Below are positions 49,992 through 57,819 of a DNA stretch of 64,000 bases, piece by piece. The notes beneath the pieces are model-generated. The model saw nothing but the letters and a program-made list of their open reading frames with translations, did no database searches and was not told the DNA's origin. The position numbers were made by a program, and so were the translations under genes. The stretch is from Sinomonas sp. ASV486 (GTDB lineage Bacteria > Actinomycetota > Actinomycetes > Actinomycetales > Micrococcaceae). The DNA lies in assembly GCF_030908215.1 (NCBI RefSeq), contig NZ_JAVFJK010000002.1:372001-436000 (forward strand), given 5' to 3'. The first letter of the stretch is position 1. Every line of letters begins with the position of its first letter.

Positions 49992-51377
49992 ATGACGCTC
50001 AACATCGAGGCCACCGAAGAAGCCATGCGCACTGACACCCGCGCGTTCGCCGCGCACCCCCGAGCCAGCTTCGACCCCGCCGCGCGGGCTGCCGCGGCCA
50101 CCGACCGTTCCGGCTACGAGCCGCCCACCCTGCCGGACGCCGTCGTCCACGCCGAGTCCGTCGACGACGTGGTCCAGGCCCTCGAGCTGGCCCACGCGCA
50201 CCAGCTGCCGGTGGTGCCCAGGGGCGCAGGCACGGGGCTCGCGGGCGGCGCGAGCGCCGAAGCCGGCGAGGTCGTGCTGGACGTCTCGCGCATGAACCGC
50301 ATCCTGAGCATCGATCCCGTGGAGATGGTCGCGGTGGTCGAGCCGGGCGTCCTCAACGCCGAGGTCAACGCGGCGGCGGCCGAGTTCGGCCTCTTCTACG
50401 CGCCGGACCCGGCGAGCACGGCGATCTGCTCGATCGGCGGCAACATCGCGACGAACGCGGGCGGCATGTGGTGCGCCAAGTACGGCGTGACGCGCGAGTC
50501 GGTGCTCGGCCTGCGGGTAGTCCTCGCCGACGGACGCATCCTCCGCACCGGCCGCTCCACCATCAAGGGCGTCACTGGCTACGACCTCAACGCGCTCTTC
50601 ATCGGCTCCGAAGGGACCCTCGGCGTGGTGGTCGAGGCGACGCTGCGGCTGCGGCCGCGTCCGGTGCGCACCGAGACCCTCGCGGCCTACTTCCCCGACG
50701 TCGAGGCGGCGGGCAGGGCAGCGTCGGCGATCACGGCGGCGAGGATCCAGCCCTCGATCCTCGAGCTCATGGACGGCCCGACGCTGGACGCCGTGGACCG
50801 GGCCGAGGGCACTGGGCACCGCGCACTCGGCGGAGCCTTCCTCCTCGCCCAGACAGACGGCTACGGGGCCCACCTCGAACTCGACGCGATCGCCGAGGCC
50901 ATCGGCCCCTATGCGTCGTCCCTCCACCGGGCCGCCGATGCGGCGGAGGCCGAAGCGCTCGTCAAGGCGCGGCGCGACGCTATCCCCTCGCTCGAGAAGC
51001 TCGGGCGCGTCTCCATCGGGGACATCGCCGTGCCGCGGAACCGTCTCGCCGAGGCTTTCGCGGGGCTCGAGGAGATTGCAGCCCGGACCGGGACGAGGAT
51101 CTTCAGCGTCGCGCACGCGGCGGACGGCAACCTGCACCCGATGATCGTGGTCGACCCGGCGGAGTCCATCACCTCGGGCCCGGCCAAGGCCGCCCTCGGC
51201 GACATGTTCCACCTGGCCCGCAGGCTCGGCGGGACCCTCACGGGCGAGCACGGTGTGGGCGTGCTCAAGCGTGAATGGGTGGGCGAGGAGCTCGGAGAGA
51301 CCTCCCGCACGCTCCAGCGGGCGATCAAGGGTGCCCTCGACCCCGCGGGCATCCTGAACCCGGGCAAGGCCATCTGA
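49992..51377 (+). CDS. glcD: FAD-linked 2-hydroxyacid oxidase (glycolate oxidase GlcD/D-lactate dehydrogenase family)
   Basis: The 461-residue protein has the PCMH FAD domain (VVPRGAGTGLAGGASAEAGE, CSIGGNIATNAGGMWCAKYG, GYDLNALFIGSEGTLGVVVEATL). Its C-terminal domain has the catalytic-site histidines VAHAADGNLHPMI and LTGEHGVGVLKR. It oxidises glycolate or D-lactate. GlcE and GlcF, which form the E. coli enzyme with GlcD, are not nearby, so it may act alone as a GlcD-like dehydrogenase. It follows the permease by 51 bases in one operon; GAGAAGG precedes the ATG. Confidence 0.9.
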   Translation: MTLNIEATEEAMRTDTRAFAAHPRASFDPAARAAAATDRSGYEPPTLPDAVVHAESVDDVVQALELAHAHQLPVVPRGAGTGLAGGASAEAGEVVLDVSRMNRILSIDPVEMVAVVEPGVLNAEVNAAAAEFGLFYAPDPASTAICSIGGNIATNAGGMWCAKYGVTRESVLGLRVVLADGRILRTGRSTIKGVTGYDLNALFIGSEGTLGVVVEATLRLRPRPVRTETLAAYFPDVEAAGRAASAITAARIQPSILELMDGPTLDAVDRAEGTGHRALGGAFLLAQTDGYGAHLELDAIAEAIGPYASSLHRAADAAEAEALVKARRDAIPSLEKLGRVSIGDIAVPRNRLAEAFAGLEEIAARTGTRIFSVAHAADGNLHPMIVVDPAESITSGPAKAALGDMFHLARRLGGTLTGEHGVGVLKREWVGEELGETSRTLQRAIKGALDPAGILNPGKAI

Positions 51378-51382
51378 TCCGG

Positions 51383-51418
51383 GCGCACGACGGCGGGTGC
51401 GCCCCCGCCGTCGTGCGC
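51383..51418. terminator. Terminator after glcD, GCACGACGGCG family
   Basis: GCGCACGACGGCGGG (51383-51397) pairs perfectly with CCCGCCGTCGTGCGC (51404-51418) around TGCGCC. It ends the permease-oxidase operon and shares its core with hairpins at 32178 and 41947. Confidence 0.7.
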
Positions 51419-51456
51419 GGGCTTGCCCCGGGGATTGGCGATGCCTTACAGTGGAA

Positions 51457-51472
51457 ATACCCCTAGGGGTAT
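51457..51472 (+). promoter_or_regulatory. Perfect 16-bp palindrome ATACCCCTAGGGGTAT, CsoR/CstR-type operator
   Basis: The sequence matches the C-tract/G-tract dyad bound by CsoR-family repressors (copper-sensing CsoR or persulfide-sensing CstR). It lies 28 bp before the ATG of the Cys-rich small protein, so it overlaps the promoter. No CsoR gene is in the window; the repressor must act in trans. Confidence 0.78.
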
Positions 51473-51500
51473 CCAGAACTTCCACGGCAAGGAGAATCCT

Positions 51501-51671
51501 ATGTGCAGCCCCATCACGTGCTCGACGTGCGGCAAGGTGACCTGGACTGGCTGCGGCCAGCACGTTGACCAGGTCTTCGCGAACGTCCCCGAGGACCGCC
51601 GCTGCCCCGGCCACGACGCGGGTTCGGGCTCGAGCGCGAGCGTCATCAACAAGCTGCTCTCCTTCCGCTGA
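51501..51671 (+). CDS. Cysteine-rich small protein (56 residues) under a CsoR-like operator
   Basis: The protein starts MCSPITCSTCGKVTWTGCGQ and continues HVDQVFANVPEDRRCPGH. It has C-X4-C-X2-C, a further Cys in GCGQH, and CPGH, giving five cysteines and two histidines placed like a small zinc- or copper-binding fold. This family is widespread as an uncharacterised short protein. AAGGAG sits six bases before the ATG. A perfect CsoR-type palindrome controls it, which suggests copper or reactive-sulfur handling. The downstream membrane gene starts two bases after its stop. Confidence 0.85.
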   Translation: MCSPITCSTCGKVTWTGCGQHVDQVFANVPEDRRCPGHDAGSGSSASVINKLLSFR

Positions 51672-51673
51672 CG

Positions 51674-52288
51674 GTGGCTGAGACGCGTTCGCCAAGCGGC
51701 GTGCAGGGCGCTCGGGGTGCGGAGGCGGCGTCGTCCGTCTTCGCCCCCGAGCCCATCCTGACGCTCTCGGACCAGACAGCGGCGCCCCTCGGCGGCCGCT
51801 GGTCCGTCCTGCGGACATGGACGCGTACCCGCCGGGGTATCGCGGCGACGGTGGCCGTCCTCACGGCGGCCGCTCTCGTCCTTGCCAACGGAGCATTCGA
51901 CGGCGCGGCCCTCCCGGGTGCGCTCTGGACGGGTCTGCTCGTCCTCGCCGGCTCCGCGGCGATGGGGCTGCTCATCGGCAGCTTCGTCAGCGCCCCGATC
52001 GGGGCGGAGGCGACCATGTGCGATCTCCGGGGTCCGCTGTTCGGCATGATGGGCCTCCTGCTCGCCACGACCCACGGGCAGCAGAGCACGATCGTGCAGA
52101 TGCTCGCGGGCCTGTCCCTCGACACCATCCGGTTCGTCGTCCAGCCCGTGGTGGGCATCGCCGCCGTCGCCCTCATGGCCACGGCACTCTCCGGGCGCCT
52201 CAGGCTCGAACGGGACGCCCTCGCGGACCCGGAGAACGCCGAGGCCTGCGCCACTTGCGTCCCGCTCGTTCCGCGGCGCCGCGCCTGA
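51674..52288 (+). CDS. Membrane protein of unknown function, coupled to the Cys-rich small protein
   Basis: The 204-residue product has a polar N-terminus of about 50 residues and four hydrophobic helices (GIAATVAVLTAAALVLANGAF, LWTGLLVLAGSAAMGLLIGSF, PLFGMMGLLLATTH, and FVVQPVVGIAAVALMATAL). A C-terminal CATC motif could bind metal. The GTG start lies two bases after the upstream stop and has no ribosome binding site of its own, so translation is probably coupled. I recognise no family. Confidence 0.6.
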   Translation: MAETRSPSGVQGARGAEAASSVFAPEPILTLSDQTAAPLGGRWSVLRTWTRTRRGIAATVAVLTAAALVLANGAFDGAALPGALWTGLLVLAGSAAMGLLIGSFVSAPIGAEATMCDLRGPLFGMMGLLLATTHGQQSTIVQMLAGLSLDTIRFVVQPVVGIAAVALMATALSGRLRLERDALADPENAEACATCVPLVPRRRA

Positions 52289-52293
52289 GACAG

Positions 52294-52350
52294 ACGCCGC
52301 ATCAGGGCACGCCGCCGTCATCGTCGCGACGGCGTGCCCTGATGCGGCGT
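52294..52350. terminator. 21-bp bidirectional terminator between convergent genes
   Basis: Arms at 52294-52314 and 52330-52350 pair perfectly, with a 15-base loop and a TTT on the right side. It separates the membrane gene from the convergent pntB. Confidence 0.75.
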
Positions 52351-52357
52351 TTCGGAC

Positions 52358-53761
52358 TCAGAGGGCCTTGACCGCGGTGAGGACCTTGGCGAGCGAATCC
52401 TTCGCATCGCCGAACAGCAGCGTGGTCTGCGGCTCGTAGAGGAGCTCGTTCTCGATGCCCGCGAACCCCGGCCGCATGGACCGTTTGAGGAACACGACCT
52501 GCCGCGCATCCCCGACCTCGAGGATCGGCATGCCGTAGATCGGCGAGCCGGGCGTGGACTTCGCGGCGGGATTCACGACATCGTTCGCGCCCACCACGAG
52601 CGCGACGTCGGTCTGCCTGAACTCGCCGTTGATCTCGCTCATCTCCTTGAGCGACTCGTACGGGACGTTCGCTTCCGCGAGGAGAACGTTCATATGCCCC
52701 GGCATGCGTCCGGCCACGGGGTGGATCGCGAACTCGACGTCGATCCCGCGCGCCTCGAGCGCCTGCGCCAGCTCGGCGGCGGTGTGCTGGCCCTGGGCGA
52801 CGGCGAGCCCGTACCCGGGCACGATGATGACCTTCTGCGCGTATCCGAGGAGCACGGCCACATCCTCGGCGTTCGACGAGCGCACGGGACGGTCCGAGAC
52901 CGAGGTGGAGCCCGCCGTCGAGCCTCCCTGGAAGGCGCCGAACATGATGTGGGTGACGCTGCGGCCCATCGCCGCGGCCATGAGCCGGGTGAGGATCGTG
53001 CCGGACGCGCCCACGAGCGTGCCCGCGACCACGAGCAGGACATTGCCGAGCACCAGCCCACTCGCCGCAACGGCGATGCCGGTGAATGCGTTGAGCAGCG
53101 AGATGACGATCGGCACGTCCGCGCCGCCCACGGGCAGCACGAGCAGGACGCCGGCCACGAGGCCGAGTGCAAGGAGCACGACGGCGAGCGTGGCCGACGT
53201 GCCCGAGAGGGGCAGGGCCACCACCGCCCCCGCCGCGATGAGTGCGGCCAGGAGCACGGCCCCCATGAGCACCGGCAGGCCGAGGAACGTGACCGGCCGC
53301 GTGGTCATGAGCTCCTGGAGCTTCGCGAAGGTCACCGCCGAGCCTGCGAACGAGACGGCGCCGATCAGCAGGGTGAAGACGATCGCGAGCCGCATCCAGC
53401 CGCCGTCCGGACCGCCCGCGTGCGGCAGCTCGAGCAGCGCCACGAGCGCGGCCGCACCGCCGCCCACGCCGTTGAACAGCGCGACGAGCTGCGGCATCTG
53501 CGTCATCTTGACCCGCCGCGCCACGGGCGCCGCGATCGCCGCACCCACCGCGATCGCCCCGAGGATCCAGGGGATGTTCTCGAGTCGGCTCGAGAGGAAC
53601 ACGGTCACGAGCGCGACGACGGCGCCGAGGGCCCCGACCGCATTCCCGCGGCGGGCGTGCTTGGGCGAGGACAGTCCCTTGAGCGCGAGGATGAAGCACA
53701 CGGCGGCGACGAGATAGAGCAGTGCCGTCCAAGTCGGGTCGATGACGGCCGAGGCGGTCAC
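52358..53761 (-). CDS. pntB: NAD(P) transhydrogenase beta subunit
   Basis: The 467-residue protein has nine or so helices, then the NADP-binding domain. Signatures are FNGVGGGAAALVALLEL, PIVISLLNAFTGIAVAASGLVL, VIIVPGYGLAVAQGQH, HPVAGRMPGHMNVLLAEANVPY and VGANDVVNPAAK. With the two alpha subunits it forms the proton-translocating transhydrogenase that makes NADPH. The GTG start overlaps the upstream stop as GTGA. Confidence 0.95.
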   Translation of the reverse strand: MTASAVIDPTWTALLYLVAAVCFILALKGLSSPKHARRGNAVGALGAVVALVTVFLSSRLENIPWILGAIAVGAAIAAPVARRVKMTQMPQLVALFNGVGGGAAALVALLELPHAGGPDGGWMRLAIVFTLLIGAVSFAGSAVTFAKLQELMTTRPVTFLGLPVLMGAVLLAALIAAGAVVALPLSGTSATLAVVLLALGLVAGVLLVLPVGGADVPIVISLLNAFTGIAVAASGLVLGNVLLVVAGTLVGASGTILTRLMAAAMGRSVTHIMFGAFQGGSTAGSTSVSDRPVRSSNAEDVAVLLGYAQKVIIVPGYGLAVAQGQHTAAELAQALEARGIDVEFAIHPVAGRMPGHMNVLLAEANVPYESLKEMSEINGEFRQTDVALVVGANDVVNPAAKSTPGSPIYGMPILEVGDARQVVFLKRSMRPGFAGIENELLYEPQTTLLFGDAKDSLAKVLTAVKAL

Positions 53762-54087
53762 TTGGTGCCCTCCCCGCCCTCGCCGCGGGCTGCTGTTCCG
53801 CTCGCGGCAGGCCTGCGTCCCCTGAACATCTCGAGCATGCGATCCGTCACGACGAACCCGCCCACGAGGTTCGCGGTCGCGAGCACGACGGCGAGCAGCG
53901 CCACCGCGAGCACCCATCCGTCCTCCGCCTGGCCCGCCACCACGATCGCGCCCACGAGGATGATCCCGTGGATCGCGTTCGCGCCGGACATGAGCGGCGT
54001 GTGCAGGATGCTGGACACCTTCGAGACCACTTCGAAGCCCACGAACACCGCAAACACGAGGATCGTGAGCACCTCCACGCCGCCCAT
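53758..54087 (-). CDS. pntA2: NAD(P) transhydrogenase alpha subunit, membrane part (PntA2)
   Basis: The 109-residue protein has three helices: VLTILVFAVFVGFEVVSKV, NAIHGIILVGAIVVAGQ and VLAVALLAVVLATANLVGGFVVTDRMLEMF. It is the split membrane segment of PntA, as in many actinobacteria and Rhodospirillum. Both ends overlap neighbours, fixing the subunit ratio by coupled translation. Confidence 0.93.
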   Translation of the reverse strand: MGGVEVLTILVFAVFVGFEVVSKVSSILHTPLMSGANAIHGIILVGAIVVAGQAEDGWVLAVALLAVVLATANLVGGFVVTDRMLEMFRGRRPAASGTAARGEGGEGTK

Positions 54088-55298
54088 CAGCCCACTCCTT
54101 CCTCGGTGTCCTCGGTGTCTTCGCTCTCCCGGGGCACAGCCCGTGCGGTGGCGAGCGCCGCGAGCGCTTCAGCCGTCGGCGCGTGCCACACCTCGCCGTC
54201 GTGCGTGAGGCACGCCCCGGCAACCACCTCGTCGTCGAAGTCCGGGAGCACCTCTCCGTCTGCCCGCGGAACGAGCAGCGCAATGAAATTCGCGACGTTC
54301 TTCGCGTACAGGCGCGACGCGTCCGCGGCCATCGCCGACGCGGCGTCCTTGAGCCCGACGACGGTGACCTCGCCGGCGCCGTCGGCCGTCGCCACCGCGA
54401 CGTCCTCGCCGGGGAGCGAGCCCTCGACGTTGCCGCCCGATTCCGCCGCCATGTCCACGACCACCGAGCCGGACTTCATCCCCGCGACCATCCCCCGCGT
54501 GACGAGGAGCGGCGCCCGGCGACCCGGCACGGCAGCCGTGGTGATGAGCACGTCCGCGTCCGCGACGTGCGGGGCAAGCAGCTCGCGCTGGAGCGCCCCC
54601 CTGTCCGCGGTGAGCTCCCTCGCATAGCCGCCGGAGGCCTCGGCGCCCTCGAGGTCGAGCCGGATGAACGTGCCGCCCATCGAGGCGACCTCGTCCGCGG
54701 ATGCCGGGCGGATGTCGTTGGCCGAGACCCGCGCGCCGAGGCGCTTGGCGGTGCCGATGGCCTGCAGGCCCGCCACCCCGGCCCCGAGCACGAGCACCTT
54801 GGCCGGGGGGATCGTGCCTGCGGCCGTCATGTACAGGGGGAAGAAGCGGGGGAAGCGGATCGCCGCCTCGAGCACGCACCGGTACCCCGTCACGAGCGCC
54901 TGGGACGTGAGGGCGTCCATCGACTGCGCGCGTGAGATGCGGGGCACGAGCTCGAGCGCAAAGGCCGTGATCCGTGCGTCCGTCAGGGCGCGAACGGTGG
55001 GCAGCTCGGTCGACGGCGAGGCGAGGCCAACGGTCATGGCGCCCGATGGCAGCCCCGCAGCCGTCACGGGATGGAGGGGCCTCACGTGGGCGAGGAGATC
55101 GATGCCCGTCAGGTCCAGGGCTGCGACGACCTCGGCACCCGCCTCGGCGTACTCGGCGTCGGCATGCCCGGCCGAGGCGCCGGCCCCGGACTCGATGGCG
55201 ACGTCGAGGCCGAGCCCCGCAAGCTGCCGGACCGACTCAGGGGTCGCGGCCACGCGCTTCTCCCCCACGAGCCGCTCCCTCGGGATGCCCACCCTCAC
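54087..55298 (-). CDS. pntA1: NAD(P) transhydrogenase alpha subunit, NAD-binding part (PntA1)
   Basis: The 403-residue soluble subunit resembles alanine dehydrogenase: RVGIPRERLVGEKRVAATPE at the start, VLVLGAGVAGLQAIGTAKRLGA for NAD, and RAPLLVTRGMVAGMKSGSVVVDMAAESGGN. It binds NADH and passes hydride to PntB. GTG at 55298 is seven bases after GGAGG and matches the usual start of the family; ATG at 55304 is too close to the ribosome binding site. A DTEDTEE acidic repeat ends the protein. Confidence 0.94.
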   Translation of the reverse strand: MRVGIPRERLVGEKRVAATPESVRQLAGLGLDVAIESGAGASAGHADAEYAEAGAEVVAALDLTGIDLLAHVRPLHPVTAAGLPSGAMTVGLASPSTELPTVRALTDARITAFALELVPRISRAQSMDALTSQALVTGYRCVLEAAIRFPRFFPLYMTAAGTIPPAKVLVLGAGVAGLQAIGTAKRLGARVSANDIRPASADEVASMGGTFIRLDLEGAEASGGYARELTADRGALQRELLAPHVADADVLITTAAVPGRRAPLLVTRGMVAGMKSGSVVVDMAAESGGNVEGSLPGEDVAVATADGAGEVTVVGLKDAASAMAADASRLYAKNVANFIALLVPRADGEVLPDFDDEVVAGACLTHDGEVWHAPTAEALAALATARAVPRESEDTEDTEEGVG

Positions 55299-55399
55299 GC
55301 GCATGCCTCCGCTCCGCGGCACACTTCTGGCCGCCTGAGCCCGAGTCTATGTGGCCTGCGTCTCGCTGTCCCGGACCACGCTCGCGGCGTGGAGCGGCG

Positions 55400-56182
55400 T
55401 TACGCGCGAAGGGACATCATGCGTGCGCCCAAGGCGTCGATCCGGGGGCCGAACCGCTCCTCGAGTCCGGCAAGGCGCACGTACGCCTCGAAGGCGGCCA
55501 GGAGCAGGGCCGCTATCTGCGCGTCGAACACGGACTCCCGCGTCTGGGGCAGCAGGCGCAGGAGCCAGCCATGGCGGTCTGCAGACTGCTCGAGATACGG
55601 CGCCGCGCTCTCGAGCGTGGGGTGGGATTCCCTGAGCGCCTTCTCCCAGAGGCCGTACAGTCCGGCCTCGCCGTCGGGGAGCCCGAGCGCGACCCAGCGC
55701 AGGCGGTTGAGGTCACCGCCCGCGCGCTCGCCCGGGCCTACCAGAGCGTCGTCGTCGTGCAGTTCGCCGAGCTTCCGTAGCTCGCTCTCGATCAGGGCCC
55801 ACGGCGCTCCGGCCGGGCTGCCTCCCCCGGCTGCCTGTTCCGCGTCCGCGGACAGCAGCACCGCAACGGCCTCCCGCCTCGCATGCCGCGCGGCCCACAG
55901 CAGACGGACTGCATGCTCCATGACCGAGCAGGCCAGCGGGGCCGCCTCGACGCCGAACCCGAGCCGATCGAGGCCGAGGACCGCCTGGGCGGACCGTTTG
56001 GTGCGCATGAGCCACCCCCAGGCGACGGCGACCGCACGGGCGTCGTCGACCTCCTCACGTGAGCCGTCCTCAATCCAAGGGGACGGAACCGGGAGGGGGT
56101 GGTCGATCAGGGCGACCAGATCGTCCAGAGCGTGGCTCCAACTGTCAGCAGAGGCGTTCTCAGGCATGCACCCAGTGTGCAT
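55400..56182 (-). CDS. Hypothetical helical protein
   Basis: The 260-residue product is mostly alpha-helical and moderately acidic, with LACSVMEHAVRLLWAARHARREAVAVLLS in the middle and LLPQTRESVFDAQIAALLLAAFEAYVRLAGLEERFG near the end. The arrangement resembles DUF5677-like proteins, but the match is weak. Start codons at 56182 and 56167 are both possible, with weak ribosome binding sites. No neighbour suggests a function. Confidence 0.6.
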   Translation of the reverse strand: MHTGCMPENASADSWSHALDDLVALIDHPLPVPSPWIEDGSREEVDDARAVAVAWGWLMRTKRSAQAVLGLDRLGFGVEAAPLACSVMEHAVRLLWAARHARREAVAVLLSADAEQAAGGGSPAGAPWALIESELRKLGELHDDDALVGPGERAGGDLNRLRWVALGLPDGEAGLYGLWEKALRESHPTLESAAPYLEQSADRHGWLLRLLPQTRESVFDAQIAALLLAAFEAYVRLAGLEERFGPRIDALGARMMSLRA

Positions 56183-56241
56183 CCGGCCGGATCAGGCTGG
56201 CGAGGTCCATCGGCTCTGGTCCGCAAGCCGGGCACGGCGCA

Positions 56242-57615
56242 TCACGCTGGACGGGCGGAGAACTCGAGCCGCTTCACGCGGCCCATGATCGCGTAGCCCA
56301 CGAGGGCCACGGCACCGTGGGCCCCGACGAACCAGAGCGCGATGTCGAACGAGCCGGTCGCAGAGATCGCGAAGCCGATGACGATCGGGGTCACGATGCC
56401 CGCGATGTTGCCGATCGCATTCATGATTGAGCCCGAAACACTGTTGGCTTCCTTCGGCGCCATGTCGGTCGCGAACGCCCAGCCGAGCGCGGCGACGCCC
56501 TTTCCGAAGAAGGCGAGCGTCATGAGCGCAACGATGAGTGGCGTGCTGTCGGTGAACGGACAGACGCAGATGAGCATCGCGAGGAGCATGCCGACCACCG
56601 ACGGGATCTTGCGCGCGGCCGTGAGCGAGACGCCTCGGCGGAGCATGAGATCGGAGACGAACCCGCCGAGCATGCCCCCGAGGAAGCCCGCGAGCGCGGG
56701 AATCGCTGCGATGAAGCCGGCTTGGAGGATATTGAGGTGCCGGGCGCTCACCAGATAGATCGGGAACCAGGTGGTGAAGAAGTACGTCAGGGCGTTGACG
56801 GCATACTGGGCCACATAGAGTCCCCAGAACATGCGGCTCGTGAAGAGCTGCCCGAACTGATGGCGTGTGAGCGTCGACCGGCTCGCTGCGAGGCTCTTCT
56901 TCTCGTCGAGGTCAACGAGCCCGCCACCCTCGCGGATGGCCTCGATCTCCGAGGGCGAGACCCGTCGGTGCTTGGAGGGCACCTCCATCCAGCGGAACCA
57001 GACGAGCCCCAGGACCACGCCCGCGATGCCGAGCGCGAAGAAGCCCCAGCGCCAGCCGAACTGGAACGTCATCCAGCCCATGATGGGTGCGAACATCGCG
57101 GTCGCGAGGTACTGGGCTGAGTTGAACACCGCCGTCGCCTGCCCGCGTTCGCGGGTGGGGAACCACATCGTCGTGATCCGCGCGTTGGCGGGGAACGCCG
57201 GCGCCTCGACGATGCCGAGGACCAGCCGCAGCGCGAACAGGACACCCACCGTGACGAGCACCGGCGTCGACACGAGGCCCACGAACCCGACCACGAGCGT
57301 TGCCGCAGACCAGAGCACGAGGCTCCAGCCGTACATCCGCTTCGCCCCGAACCGGTCGAGCAGATAGCCGCCCGGCAGCTGGCCGACCACATATGCCCAG
57401 CTGAAAGCAGAGAAGATGAATCCGAGTTGAACCGGGGTAATTCCCAGGGATTTGGTCATATCCGCCCCGGCAATGGACATGTTGCTGCGGTCGGCGTAAT
57501 TGATCACGGTGATGATGAAAATGAGCCCGAGGACAAGGAATCGGGTATGGGACTTCACCCGGCGGGTCCGCGGCGCCGCGGGCCCTCCCTGGGTTTCGAC
57601 GGTGGTCTCTGGCAC
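56242..57615 (-). CDS. MFS transporter of the anion:cation symporter family (sugar-acid importer, GudP/GarP-like)
   Basis: The 457-residue 12-helix protein starts its first helix with LVLGLIFIITVINYADRSNMSIAG, the hallmark of hexuronate/glucarate/galactarate transporters. QLPGGYLLDRFGAKRMYGWSLVLWS and RITTMWFPTRERGQATAVFNSAQY follow. It is divergent from a galactarate/talarate dehydratase, so import of galactarate, glucarate or talarate is inferred. The dyad near 57748 lies between the two genes. Confidence 0.9.
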   Translation of the reverse strand: MPETTVETQGGPAAPRTRRVKSHTRFLVLGLIFIITVINYADRSNMSIAGADMTKSLGITPVQLGFIFSAFSWAYVVGQLPGGYLLDRFGAKRMYGWSLVLWSAATLVVGFVGLVSTPVLVTVGVLFALRLVLGIVEAPAFPANARITTMWFPTRERGQATAVFNSAQYLATAMFAPIMGWMTFQFGWRWGFFALGIAGVVLGLVWFRWMEVPSKHRRVSPSEIEAIREGGGLVDLDEKKSLAASRSTLTRHQFGQLFTSRMFWGLYVAQYAVNALTYFFTTWFPIYLVSARHLNILQAGFIAAIPALAGFLGGMLGGFVSDLMLRRGVSLTAARKIPSVVGMLLAMLICVCPFTDSTPLIVALMTLAFFGKGVAALGWAFATDMAPKEANSVSGSIMNAIGNIAGIVTPIVIGFAISATGSFDIALWFVGAHGAVALVGYAIMGRVKRLEFSARPA

Positions 57616-57747
57616 GGGTGCTTCCTTTGCTCATGCCGTTCTCCGATGAACAGCGCGGTCTCGTCCCGACAGACTAGGGAGCCCGCAAGGCGGGAGTCCA
57701 AGTCGATTTGAGCATCTGCCGATACCGAAAGAGTATGAGGAAGAATT

Positions 57748-57780
57748 CTTGTATGACAAGTTTAGGGCTTGTACGATGTG
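57748..57780. promoter_or_regulatory. GntR-type operator CTTGT-ATG-ACAAG and a related half-site
   Basis: The perfect 13-bp dyad CTTGTATGACAAG (57748-57760) is followed 20 bp later by CTTGTACGATGTG. FadR-subfamily GntR proteins typically bind such TTGT-N3-ACAA sites. The GntR gene at 59073 follows the dehydratase, making it the likely regulator of both divergent promoters. Confidence 0.65.
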
Positions 57781-57819
57781 GACCTCAGGACATCCCACCG
57801 TCGCGAAGGAGCGCAAACC

